A stretch of DNA of 64,000 bases, taken from the NCBI RefSeq assembly GCF_036373705.1, contig NC_089863.1:3704444-3768443 (forward strand), given 5' to 3'. Within the stretch, counting starts at the first letter, position 1. The number at the start of each line of letters is the position of its first letter. The notes under the pieces are model-generated. The model worked only from the letters and a program-made list of their open reading frames with translations. It had not been told where the DNA came from and ran no database searches. The position numbers and the translations under genes are program-made. Positions 33,452-45,255 of the stretch are shown piece after piece. The DNA comes from Amia ocellicauda. Lineage: Eukaryota > Chordata > Actinopteri > Amiiformes > Amiidae.

Positions 33452-36400
33452 GTGAACTGGAGGGAGAGAGAGAGAGAGAGAGGGAGGCAGAGACAAAGGG
33501 AGAGACAGCACGAGAGAGAGAAGGAGGCCCAAAACACAAACAAGTGTGCGAGGTGTGTAGGTGACCTTGATTTGGGCTCTCTACTCTCCCATATTTGAGC
33601 CCACTGTGTCGAACGCTGACGCGACTGTTGTCGTGCGATATGCCACGCTGATAGGCGCTGGGGCGGCACCGCGGTCGGGGTCCACCGGGCGCAATGGTGC
33701 GAGATAACGCCGGCCCTGCTGTTGTGTCCGTGATGTGGAATGCGGGGCTTAAACACGGCAAGCCGGGAAGCGACACGTGTCCCTGTCCGTCTGCGTGTCC
33801 CTGTCTGTCTATTCGATTCAGGGCAGCTTTATTGGCAGCGCTGCCAGAGCAGTGGACATATATCGAACGGAAACGGGATGCGTGTGTGAGTGTCTGTGTG
33901 TGCGTGAGTGAGCATGTGCGCGCGCAGGGGAGTGAATGATGATACTTGATGAATAGAATGAGAGAGATAACAAGTCAAATAAAATGAACTGATAAAACAA
34001 AAAAATAGTCAATAAAATTAATCATAGTAATAACTACAAAAATGTTTGTGTGTGTGTGTGATTGTGTCTACCTGTGTTTGTGTGAAGGGTTGTGCATGTG
34101 TGTATGAGTGTGTGTGTGTGTGTGCGCGTGATCCGGAAGTCACATTTTCTAAAGCGTGTTGTAAAAGAGAATGTATAATTAGTGGTTGTTCACCAGGAGA
34201 ACAGAACAAACCGTACGAAAACAAGCATGAGCAAAAACAGAGAGAGGAGAGGGAGAGAGAGACACACATACACACACACAGGGAGAGAGACACACACACA
34301 CACACACATACATACATACATACACACACAGGGAGAGAGATGGAATCAGAAAACACATTTCTTTCCCACACAGAAGTGCCTGCCGGTGCAGAACAGAGCA
34401 GTCAGACCTGCAGGGCATCAGGTGTCGGCTGTCCTGCCCCGATACCCCTGACGGGGAAGCCCCCACCCCCTCGCACCAAATCCCCAGCCGCCCTGGATAT
34501 CAACCAGCGTCCCGTGACAGACACCGGCCGAGCGGCACCGAGGAAAACAGAGAGAAAGAGAGAGATCTCCTCTCTCCAGCACTGACACGAACACGGTCCT
34601 CGAATCCCCTCCCTTCGAATCTAATCAAACCAGACCCATAAAACCACCAATAAAAGAGATAGAATAAATAAAGCTCAGGTGGACGTGGGCGGCCCCCAGT
34701 CGACCCCCCAGCCAGCGGCTCCCCCTGTGACAATTGCTTCATTAAGAGCCGGTAATCAGCTTTACTGTCTTCAGACCCAGAGGCAATAAGCCTATTACCC
34801 TCTAACACAATTACAGCTTCCCGAGGGGGAGGGAGATGGAGGGAGGGAGAGAAGAGAGAGGGGAAAGGGGGAGAGAGTTGGAGAGAAGTGAGGGAGACGG
34901 GGAGGGATACAGAGAGAAGAGAGGGGGAGGAAGAGGGAGAAGAGTGCTGGAGAGAAGAGAGGGAGACGGGGAGAGAGGAGGAGGAGGGGGAGAGAAGAGT
35001 GAGGTAGGAGCAATAGTTAAAGTAAGGGAAGAGAACAGGAGGAGGAGGAGGAGGAGGCGGCACTGGGAAAGAAGGGAGGGAGGGAGATGGAGTAGGGAAG
35101 AGAAGAGAGGGAAGGAGGCAAACGGAGAGAAACGGAAGAAAAGCGGGGTGTGAAGTCCCTGATCCCAACGAGCTTAACGGACATTAAGTCGCAGTGCGAT
35201 TAGCGGCGGGCACGTGGGCCGTTAATAAGACGCACATTTTCACTTGCGTTCGGCAAAAAAACAAACTATTTGTCCCACCGGTGGACAAAGTCTCACTAGA
35301 GAATGGTCCGTCTCTGATTCTCTCTCTTTCAATCAGTCACTCCCTCTCTCTCGCCACTGCCCCCACCCACCCATCCACTAACCACCAGGCACAATGCCAA
35401 GCATTAAATAGAGCATGCACCAACACCAGCAGTTGGAAAAATCATTGTTTTTTCTTCTTCAGGAAATCCAGATAAAAATAAGGAAAATATGGATATATGG
35501 ATATATAACCACAATAAGGGGCGCAGTATAGTCTGCACAATGACAAGCACATGAAAAATGACATCTCATGCCTGGACCAGATAGAAAAGTATTTCGGTTG
35601 GCAGAGGAAACATCAACAGACACGGGATTCCATCGACTGGGGGGGGCGATTGTGCAGCACGGCCAGAATTCTCTCCTGCTGGGTTGACGCACTCCAGACA
35701 GACACACACACACACTCACACACAGACAGCCTGACACAAACACACACTCGTGCAGAGATACACAGACACACACATCGAGAGAGAGGGAGAGAAAGAGGGA
35801 GGGAGAGAGAGAGAGACAGACAGAGGTGGCATGATTACAGTTTCTACGGAAACGGCGCAAACTCTGCATCTGACGGGAGAAGCATCAAAGTCCAAAAATA
35901 GGAAAACACGCTCTCACTCGCCCTGCCTCTCTCGCTCTCTCCCCTCCATCTCTCTCCCCCTCTCCATTTCCTTCCGCGTCTGTTTTCTTTCCTTTTCTTT
36001 CTCCATCCAATAGAGAGAGAGAGAGAGAGAGGACAGCACCACACAGCATTGTACAGTACAATCGCCACACGTCCCAAGTACAATAGAACATAACAAAACA
36101 ACACGTAAAATACAATACACCAACACAAAACACAGCCCGATGACACAAAACGGCACAGCCTCCCACGGGCTCCACGTATTGACTTTTCCACCTGCGTTAT
36201 CAAACCTGTGTGCTCTTTCAATAAACCCTCACCCCCCCACACAACTCACACACGCCACTGCCAAGCTGAGCCACAGCCAAAACCTGAAACCACATAACCA
36301 TGTAAAGGCCTGAGCATCACTTCTCTCGAGTTGACGTGGTATTTGTATCAACACCGGGACGGCTGCGCAGAAGCAAACTCAATCGTCTCTCTCTTTTAAT

Positions 36401-39400
36401 TATTGATCGATTAGTTCCTTTTGAAGCCACATCAACCCGGCTTTTAATACCGAACAGCAGCCACACCAAGCATGCACAGACGCACAAGACAGACACTCTC
36501 ACAAACACACACACACTCGCTCAGACACTCTCTCAGACAAACACCCACACACACTCAGACTCTCGAAGACAAACACACACACACACACACACCTGTGGTC
36601 TGGAGGAGGTTTTTGGTCGTACCTGTGCCGTCTCCACTGCCCTGGCCCTGCTGCGCTCTCAGCTCCTCGGACTTGTAGAAGTCGATGCTGGCGTAGGTGT
36701 TGACAGCCGCCGCCTGGCCGCCCCCTGCCAGCCCCGCCGGGCCCCCACCGGCCCCCAGGACGGAGGAGAAGAGACGGGGGGGCAGCTGCGCCGGCAGGAC
36801 TCCCTCGGGGCCACTGTGGGGGGGCTCCTTCGGCACCAGGTCTAGGTCAATGTAGTTGAGGCCTTGTTCCAGACAGGAGGGAGCCTGGGCCGCGGGTAAA
36901 GGGAGTGGCCCGGGAGCCGGGCCCTGAGAGGGGGCCTCAGGGGGCGCGGAGTCCAGCCCCAGCCTGGAGGAGTCAGGGAAGGGGAGGAGAGAGGAGGCGG
37001 AGGGAGGTGGCGGCGGCGGCAAGGGCTGGAAAGTCTCGGAGCCGTGCCGGCGGCGCCCCTGGGGGTCTGCCCTCACTAGCTTGGCGCCCTGGTCTGGGTT
37101 GGGGCCGCCCTTGGCCGGGGGGAAGTCTAACTCCAGCCCCCGGCTCGGCTCAGGGGAGGCCGCGGTGGGCGTCTGGGGGCCCCTGCTGAAGGCCATGGTG
37201 GTGTAGTCCCCGAACGCTGCGGGGGGCTCCGTAGGGGCCGACGCCAAGTTCTTCCCGCCCCCGTTCGCTGCGCCCCGCTCGGGCCGGCGCTGCGGCAGGG
37301 ACAGGGGGGCCATGGCCGGGGTGGGATGGGTGGGCGGGTAGCCGGGCACTGCTGGGGGGGGGCCCAGGTCCATGTTGACGTACTCAGAGGCCGGGGGCTC
37401 CATGCGGGGTTGGGTTAGGGTGTGGAGGTGGGGTGGGGCGGAGGGGCTGCGCTGGCCATGGATCCCGCCCCCCAGGACCGCGGTGGAGGAGGGCGGCCTG
37501 GAGGAGAAGGGAGAGGAGGAGGACGAGGAGGAGGACGAGGGCATGGCCAGGCCCCCCAGTGCCCCGGCTCTGAAGTCGATGCTGACGTACTCCCCCGGGC
37601 TCTTAGGCTCGGCGGGCGGTGGCGCCTCCCGCACTCTGGGGAGGGTGTTGGCCCGGGACACGTCCACGAACAGACTGACCGGCCGGCTGCGCGGCTTCTT
37701 CCACTGCTGGCCACCCGCGGAGGGGGCGGGGCCACCCCGGGCCCCAGCCCCGCTCCCTCCCTTCCCCTGGGTCGGGGCTTCCTCCCCGGCCTCGCCCAGG
37801 CTCTCGCTGCTGGTGGAGCTGGAGGAGTAGGAGCAGGAGGAGAACAGGGGCCGCCCCCCACCCCCCTCCGGGCCCCGCCGACTACCGGGGGGGCCCGTGC
37901 CGTTGCTGAGCCCCCCAGACGTGGACGACGACGACGGGAGCCTCCCTTTCCTCCCGCCCTCCCCTCCGCCCGCCTCCTCGAAGCCGGCGGGGGGGACATG
38001 CTTGTAGGAGCGGGGCAGGGAGTAGTAGGAGAACACCATCTTGGGTGGGGGCTGGGAGGGCTGCGGGGCCGGCGGGGCCCCTGAGGCAGAGCGGCCGCTC
38101 AGGGGTGACATGTTCATGTAGTCTCCGCCCAGCCGTGGCCCGTCGGCCCCCCAGGACGGGCCTCCCGGCCCCCCAACCCCGCGCTGGTCGGGTGAGCAGC
38201 TGCTGCTCGGCGACATCATCATGTAGCCATCTGACAGGGAGGGCGAGGGGGACGGGGAGGGCGCTGGCGAGGGGGCACGGTGCCGGGCGGGGGCCTGGAT
38301 CTGCTGGGGGGGGGACACACTGTTGTTGGGGGTCATGGCCATGTAGTCGCCGCCCCCCCCCTCCCCGGCGCCGGTCACCCCGGGCAGCATGCTCATGTAG
38401 CCGTTGTCCCGAGGCCCCATCCCCGGGCTGGGCAGCTCCATGTAGGCCCCACCCTCCGAGTCCTGGCGCCGGCCGAAGGACTCTTGGCTGACGCTGCGCG
38501 ACATCACAGCGTAGTCCTCCTCCTCCGCCTCCACTGTCCTCCCGCCCCCGTCCCCCGCACCCCGGCCCGGCCTCCTCCCTGGGGGGCCGGGGGTGAGCTT
38601 CTCCAGGTCCATGGGGGGCAGGGAGGCCCTCTTGCTCAGCAGCCGGCGCTCCGCCTCGCTCTCTCGGCTCGAGGAGCGCCGCAGGACCCGGCGGGCCTGG
38701 GAGCCCGGGTTCTGGCTCAGTGGAGTCTGGTGGTGGTGGTGCTGCTGTGGCTGCCGGGCCACAGAGCGCCGGCCCATGGCGATGTAGTTGGAGGTGCAGT
38801 CGGACTCTGGCTGGTGGAAGGCCGACGCCCCCGGGAGGAGGTCATCGGGGGAGGAGAGGAGGGACAGGGAGAGGGAGAGCGGGTGCGGGGGTCCGGGGGG
38901 GCGAGGGGACGGCTCGCCCGGGCTGGAGCCGTACTCGTCCGAAGAGCCGTAGTCGCTGGGGGACCCCGAGGCCGCCTCCGCCCCGCACTCGGCGGAGGGG
39001 GGCACGGGGGTGGCTCGGGCCAGGCCTAGGGGGGTCTTGGCGGGGGTGCACGCCCGCACGGACTTAGGGGTGGTGGAGCAGGAGCTAGACCGGTCGGGGG
39101 ACCCACCTCCTCGTGCCCCCTGGGCCCCGCCGCCCGCCTCCTCCATCCTGGCCCGCCTACTGTCACTGGCAGTCCGCGCCCGGGGGAAGGTTTTGGCCAG
39201 GGGGGAGGTGCTGCTACTGCCGCCAGCCCCTCCGGTGTCGGTGCGCGGGCGCCGGGGCAGGCCCACCTGGCTGGGGGGCGGGTGTGGGTGCGAGTGGTGG
39301 CGGCGGGAGGGTACGCTGATGGGGTGCGAGGAGACGGTGGTGGTGGAGGAAGAGGAGGAAGCGGAGGAGGAGGAGGTGGGGGCGGGGGAGGCCTGGGTGG

Positions 39401-40119
39401 CCCCCGTGGCCGCCGCAGCGTTGGCGTTGGCCGAGGAGGACTGGCTCTTGGTGCGCTGGCGGAACTCCTCGCTCAGGGCCTTCATGGCGTCCAGCAGGGT
39501 CTCGTGCATATTCTGGGCCACCACGGCGTCGTCCACCTGCATCCAGAACTCGCCGGGACCGGTGACGGCCGAGCGGCCCACCTCCACGAAGAAGAAGTTC
39601 TCCGAGTGGCCACAGCGGCGCACGTTGAGCAGCTGCAGCACCACGGCCGCCACCTCACTGTGCAGCCGCACGAAGCTGACCGTGCGCTCCGTCAGGCACA
39701 GCCGGTAAACCCCAGCCAGGCTCTTGGCCTGACCGAGGCCCTTGGGCCACAGCTTGACTTGCCACACCTCCTTGAAGGCCGGGCCGGGACCGGGACCCCC
39801 GTACTGCGGGCACTCGGTGGGGGATTTGCCTGCGGGAAGGGGAGAGAGGGAAGAAGCGGGTTATTGTGAGGATGCGACCAGACACTACACACACAGTGAC
39901 CGGGGGGAGTGTGTGAGTCCTGGCAGACCGCAGTCCCTGGCACGTGTCCACCCACACTTCAGCAACACCGGCACGTTCCGGTCAGGGAAGGGGGCCTGGA
40001 ACTTATTTTGCATCGTTACTGTGGTTGTTGTTACAGTTAATGTCCCCCCCCGCCCCCCCGAGACGGCACACACACAACAGTTGATTTGGAAGTCAAATTC
40101 TCTTATCAGCAATCCGACT

Positions 40120-40207
<88 letters not shown>

Positions 40208-43200
40208 AGGTCTGCTACAGCGCTAATTATGCAAACCAGTCGTGAACGAACTGGGAACCCAGACAGGCAGGGTGCCAAGTGTATTGCTCAGAGTAGCCTG
40301 GGAGGGAAAACAGAAATACTACACTACACTATACTACAGCCCACACAGCACGGGCTCTAGTCTGGGCCCTATACTATACTACACTATACTATACTAGGGG
40401 AAAGGGAGAGAGGGGAGGAGAGTGTGGGGTGTCGCCCTATGCATCAGAAATCGATCCAAACTCACCAGGGAAACAGGCAGCAGACTAGACGACCACACTG
40501 CAGGGGTCCTGACTGTATTCCACTGCTGTTTACTTCCAATTACAAATAATTCCTCTCGTACACTAACTGTGGACCTGAACACACAGACGGGAGAGGAGGA
40601 AGCGGGGAGGAGGCCGGGACTGATGCCCAACCACACCAACTCTGTGACTAGAGCAAAGGGTGCTGGCCACAATAGGGGACCCACAATGCTCTGCTGTGCG
40701 GCGTCTCTATGGGTTATAGTTGGCCACCAGCTCCGAGATGAGGGTCTCACTGGTATTGAATTCCTGAAAGAAGGAATGTGGACAGGATTTTCCCAGCAAA
40801 ACGCCATTTAGCGTCTATCTCTGTCATTTTGGTGGTTTGAATTCTTGCCGGTCTGTCTGTCCGTCCAGAATGACAGCAGAGAGACATGGAGGGGGGAGGG
40901 TGAGAGAGAGAAAGAAAGAAAAGGAACGAGGATTTGGAATACGAGTATTCATATATATTATTGCAGAAGGAAGGGAGAAAAAAGTTAAAATTCTGGAAAA
41001 ACAAGAAGTGCAGAAAAAACAACTCTCCTGGGCGATCAAAGAATGTGAGCGCGAGAGAGAGAGAGAGAGGGAGGGAGGGAGTGTGGGAACGTGAGGGCGA
41101 GAGAAAGAAAGAATTAGGGAGACAGACAAGAGACTGATAGCAAGACAGAGACGGAGAGGGAAAAGGGGAGGAGGGAGTGGAGTTTCACACAAAGGGTTAA
41201 TATCCGACTTGTTTATTGACCCGTTTGTTGCATTTTCAAAGCAACCAACTCTTATACGATTAAACGAGCAGAGTGTGATTGAATCGTTCATATTATTTGA
41301 CTATACATTGCGTCTCTGTCACAGAATTGACACCAATAGACACCTGACAAAAAAAAAAAAAAAAAAAATAACATTCATATTTGCGTAACCCCCTTCTCTG
41401 CGGTGGCTGTAATCCCTGGGTCAGCACTAGCCGGTTGAGGTCAGCATTAGGGTTTAGTCCAGGATGTGGCTCCAGGGACAGCAGCTGCTCCGCAACATCA
41501 ACATATACTCAAAACAACAAACCCACGGGTCGAATGGCTTCTAGCCCTCGTTATTATCAATGGTCTTTATTGGCTGTAATCGCCCGCCTGCAGACGTTTC
41601 CCACACAGAAGTTGTGAATTATTTTGAGTGTCTTCCTCTCTCGCTCTCCCTTTCATTCTTCCTTCTCCTGTCTGTCTCTCCTCCCCCTCTTCTATCCCTG
41701 CCTACCTCTCACTCTTCTCTTCCCTCCTTTTCCTTTCTTTCCCCCTCCCCACCTCCGTTTCTCTATCTCTCTCTCCCCCGTCCCCTTCTTTCCCTCCCTC
41801 TCCCCGTTTCTCTCCCTCCCTTTCCTCTTTTTTTTTCCCCCCCTCTGCCTCTCTCTCTCTCCCTTCTTCGGTCTGTCTCTTTCATCCCCGTCGTTGTCTC
41901 TCTCCTCCCTCTCTTCAATCCCTGCCTTCCTCCCTCTCTCTCGCTCTCTCTCTCTCCCCCCATCAGTCTTCCATGAACTCCCAGAATCCCCCTGTGAAAA
42001 GCACAGGCCCCTCCAGGCTCTCTGTCCTCCATCGCGGGCCCCCGTTACTGGAGGGACGATCGCTCGCTGCTCTGCCCTTTGGAAAGGGATGACTTTTGTA
42101 CTGCGTTCGTTTCTCTATTTTTCCCCCTGGTTCCCTCGTCCAGTCTCTAACGCAATCGTTGCCGAATCAGAGTCATCAAGGACAAAAAAGAAACACACAC
42201 ACAACGAGACAGACACACAATGGTGAAAACTAATAAATAAAACAAGTTACACAATGGCGTTATTTGTTTACGCAACAGGGCCCCCGTGGCCGCGCCGGCC
42301 AGACACTGAGCAGGTGAACCCACTCAAACCCTCACACTCGCCTCGGATTGAACAACTTCTCCCGGCCTTCGGGTTTCTCGTTCTTTTTTTAGGTTTATGG
42401 AGCGGATTATTGAACACTGAGCTTGAATCAATGTCCAAGACAGGGCTAAATCTCCCAAACACGCACAGACACACACTCCAACACACTGTCACAACACACA
42501 CACACATACACTCTGACAGACACACAGTCACACACACACGCACACTGTCACATACACACTCTAACAGACACACTGTCACACACACACTGTCAAAGACACT
42601 GTCACAGACACACACTATCACATACACACACTCTGACAGACACACACATACACACACTCCGGCACATACTGTCACAGATGCACACACTGTCACATACACA
42701 CACACACACACACACTGTCACTCAGGGGACTGACAGGGACAGGAGAGGAGGACAGATGTCAAAACAGTGTCAGACTGAAGACGACTCCTGTTGTTCAGTT
42801 CTTTATAGTGAACAACTGTGACCCCCATCACCCCCCCATCCCCCATCTCCTCTATTTGTGGAATTTGCATGAAAAAGAGAGACTGACACACTGACTGACC
42901 GGCTGACACACTGACTGTCTGTCTGTCCCGATGGCTCACATCTGCAGCGGCTCGGCCCACGGCTTCGCAATCAATGTGCTGTTTGGTCAGCCAGCAGATA
43001 AGATAAAAAGCAGAGCGGGGCGGTTACACAACTGTGGACCAATACTGGCCTCTCCAGCGCAGGAGACCAGAAATCAAGAGTGTAAAGGTCTTTGATCATT
43101 TATTACCCTTGCTGTTGTTGTTGTTGTTGTTGTTATTTTTATTATCCCAACAGTAGGCTTCTTTCAGTTCCTGTGTGCCAGAGGTAAAATTACAATAGAA

Positions 43201-44363
43201 AAGATCACATCGGATTGAGTGCATTACAAATAAATGCATAAAGACGGTGTTCTAGGAAAATGTGACAACAGGGGCGCGTTTCAACACACCGGCGCAGACT
43301 GCCTATTAAACATTAACAGCGAAGAAGGGGGTCCCAATAAATCAGCAGTTTGGTGCCCATGTGTGTTCAACACAGTTCTTGGTATACTGGGTGTCAGAGA
43401 GGACAACTACACAACAACTATATATACACCAGATCTATACAGGCCTACATATTGTATTAGCACATAAATGATTGTAGATTCTGCCTGTATGAGACATTTG
43501 CTGCAGGGAAAAAGCGGGACGTCTACATGTGTTTTTTGGGGGGGCTTTGCTAGTGGGTCCTGTTCCTGAATAGAGGGCATTGAATAAGCAGACGCAAATG
43601 CATGTTTGTTTCAGAATATCGTGCATGAAAGAGACTGGGAGGGTTTGGAGTTTTCCAGTGCCCGACCTATCACAACAGATCTGCTGGAGTTTGGGTTTTT
43701 TTTTCCTCATAGACAGTGTAAAACATGCCTCCCCTCCATCTTCTGTCTGCCCTGCGCCTCCTGCGAGAAGCCCCGCAGTGGCGCGACCTGCCTGAGGAGA
43801 ATGAGCGGATTGTGACAGGAGGCATCATCACGGGCACGATTCAAAGAAATACAATTAAAAATCGCATTTCAGGGGCCGCAACACGGGCGTCACACTGCAA
43901 CACAGCCCCCCCGCCGCCGCCGCCGCCCTCCTCCTCCTCCTCCTCCTCCTCCTCTCCCTCCCTCCCTCTCAGACAGCAGTAAACTATGTAGGTTAATGGG
44001 ACTGCTGCACACGAGGCCCGGGCAGTCTAGCAGACACACACGCGTGTTGTGTGTGTGTGTGTGTGCAGAATCGCCCTGTCTGTCTACACCAGTGTGCGTC
44101 GTGCCCAGCGCCGCACTGTCAGGCGGGGGGCACGGAGCATGCAAACTAGCGTGCATCTGCACAACCGGGGCCCCCCACGGCCATGCACGCTGTAGCACAA
44201 CCAACGCCCCCCCATCCCCGCTCCTCATGACAGGGTTATTCCTGAAACGCAGAGAGAAAACGTGTTTGTGGGGGCACACCGCACACGAAGGTCGTGGCTG
44301 TTGTTGTTTTTTCTCCGAAGCATGCATGCGATTTATAAAGAAAACAACGCACAATCAACGCGG

Positions 44364-44398
<35 letters not shown>

Positions 44399-45082
44399 TA
44401 CATACATGCAGCACTTGCTGTCATGCCACACCAATCTCTGCAAACCGTAGCGCCTGCCCAGCACGCCCCGACTCCGGTGTGTCCGTGAATGCATGCATGC
44501 ATATTTATTTGCTACATTGTAACCAAAAAAAAAAGCAGAACGCAAGCTCACTTGTCACTTCGCAAACACCGTCGCGTTTGATTTGTTATTATTTTGTCGG
44601 AAAGCGTTTCGGGCAATGCCAACCGCGAGGAAACGTGCGTGTGCAACTTCTGTGCCTTTATACACACATCCACACGCCCAGGCGACCGCAGCCCCCTCTC
44701 CTCTCCTCTCCTCTCCTCTCCTCTCCCCCGACTTACTTTTGCACTGTAGCTCCACCATGGCATCGTACCACTCCGCCTGGCCCGCCTCGCTGTCCGCCGC
44801 GATGGCGAAGCTCTCCTCCCGGGTGTAGACCACGATCAGGTGCTTGTTCTTGGCGTCGGCCCGCTTGTTGATGTTGAAGCACGTCTCCAGGTTCAGGGCT
44901 TTCTTGGGCACCGGGCTCTTGCCCCGGAATTTCTTCTCGTTCTCGTAGCACTCCAGGCGGGCCGGGCCCCGGTGAGAGGCCGCCCGGAGCACGAAGTAGC
45001 GCCGGTGCATGGACTTCTGCTTGCGGAGGTAGCCGCACTTGCGCACGTCCTCGCAGCACGGCTCGGGCGGCGGGGTCTCCAT
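31339..45082 (-). CDS. irs3: Insulin receptor substrate, probable irs3 orthologue
   Basis: Coding exons on the minus strand are 45082-44737, 39829-36623 and, proposed, 31571-31564. The first two join in phase to about 1,184 codons. Exon 1 encodes the PH domain ([35 protein letters not shown]). Exon 2 opens with the PTB domain (residues about 133-238: [36 protein letters not shown]), then a long serine/proline-rich tail. The tail has PI3-kinase p85 sites of the YxxM type (YIAM, YAVM, YMSM, YMAM, YMMM, YMNM, YVNM, YTTM), a Grb2-type [10 protein letters not shown], and SHP2-type LNYIDLDLV and [11 protein letters not shown] proteins couple insulin/IGF receptors to PI3K and Ras. irs3 is preferred because agfg2 is adjacent and PH and PTB are split by an intron; irs1/irs2-like identity cannot be wholly excluded. 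The span given includes the proposed 3' UTR. Confidence 0.85.
32873..33302 (-). repeat. Inverted copy of the (TCCAG)n satellite
   Basis: Blocks of ggact (complement of the agtcc register) with the spacer ctgctgcagagtcactgact are the exact reverse of the array at 24998-27746. The two lie about 5.1 kb apart in inverted orientation. It sits in the proposed last intron of irs3. Confidence 0.93.
33305..36550. repeat. irs3: irs3 intron with microsatellites and purine tracts
   Basis: Contains (AC)n at 33415-33450, GA-rich 33460-33530, TG/AC runs at 34048-34130 and 34260-34340, an almost pure purine tract at 34817-35145 (gggaga/ggagga), (GA) at 35775-35822, CT-rich 35920-36000 and AC runs at 36500-36592. 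No coding exon or RNA gene is recognised. The frames on either strand are low-complexity. Confidence 0.6.
36623..39829 (-). CDS. irs3: irs3 coding exon 2 (PTB domain and phosphotyrosine tail)
   Basis: The acceptor is ccccttcccgcag before 39829, with the codon split A|GC. The exon is 3,207 bp, uninterrupted, very GC-rich, and encodes the PTB domain and all YxxM motifs. After [14 protein letters not shown] the frame meets a donor GGCACAG|GTACGA (36622). If not spliced there, it would read 22 more codons into a CA microsatellite and stop at 36555. The splice is preferred because IRS2 also has a tiny last coding exon and a plausible terminal exon exists. Confidence 0.93.
40150..40206 (+). repeat. 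(AC)n microsatellite in irs3 intron 1
   Basis: Pure ca repeat of about 56 bp preceded by a (GA)n run at 40125-40150. Confidence 0.95.
40312..40397 (-). repeat. Small copy of the (TATAG)n/gggccc satellite
   Basis: The sequence 'ctagtctgggccctatactatactacactatactata' is the reverse complement of the satellite at 51270-52445, including the gggcccagact spacer. It lies in irs3 intron 1. Confidence 0.85.
41620..41965 (+). repeat. Polypyrimidine tract, about 340 bp
   Basis: Almost unbroken C/T (ctctccct, tttccc) on the plus strand within irs3 intron 1. The overlapping frames on the plus strand are low-complexity Ser/Leu/Pro artefacts. Confidence 0.85.
42460..42722 (+). repeat. CA-rich imperfect microsatellite
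   Basis: cacacactgtcacagacacac-type repeats with ctctgaca interruptions in irs3 intron 1. Confidence 0.88.
44737..45082 (-). CDS. irs3: irs3 coding exon 1 (PH domain)
   Basis: The ATG at 45082 sits in a good context (cgcagccATGG). It opens [15 protein letters not shown] and carries the full PH domain with [20 protein letters not shown] and [20 protein letters not shown]. The donor is TGCAAAA|GTAAGT (complement of 44736-44731), phase 1. The longer upstream in-frame reading from 45151 lacks a conserved sequence and would be 5' UTR. Confidence 0.95.
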
Positions 45083-45224
45083 GGCTGCGGCGGTGCGGGG
45101 CCGGACCCTGCGGGGCGCGCGTGTGCGTGTGCGTGTCTCGCTCCTTCGCAAAAGGCTCTCGCGCTGCTGAGTTATGCGTGTTGCGTCCGCGCCGGTGCTG
45201 CAGTGGGTGGCTGGTGCTGTTTCG

Positions 45225-45255
45225 GCCGCCTTTTAATGTTTAAAAGGCCGCCCCG
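45225..45255 (-). promoter_or_regulatory. irs3 core-promoter candidate: inverted TTTAAA repeat
   Basis: ggccgccttttaatgtttaaaaggccgcc forms an imperfect palindrome placing a TTTAAA/TTAAAA TATA-like element on both strands, about 145-170 bp upstream of the irs3 ATG, inside a GC-rich island. The transcription start is not known. Confidence 0.4.

Noticed and set aside
34500-35168. Minus-strand frame of 222 codons
   Set aside because: Low-complexity product of the polypurine tract plus unrelated flanks.
36905-39869. Long plus-strand frames (up to 249 codons)
   Set aside because: Antisense shadows of the GC-rich irs3 exon; no start context, splice sites or family match.
41560-42226. Plus-strand frames of 138-200 codons
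   Set aside because: Low-complexity Ser/Leu/Pro translation of a polypyrimidine tract.
44996-45151. Longer irs3 start at 45151 (MRRSETRTRTRAPRR...)
   Set aside because: The extra 23 codons are GC-rich 5' UTR with no counterpart in IRS proteins; the ATG at 45082 has a better context and matches the family's start.
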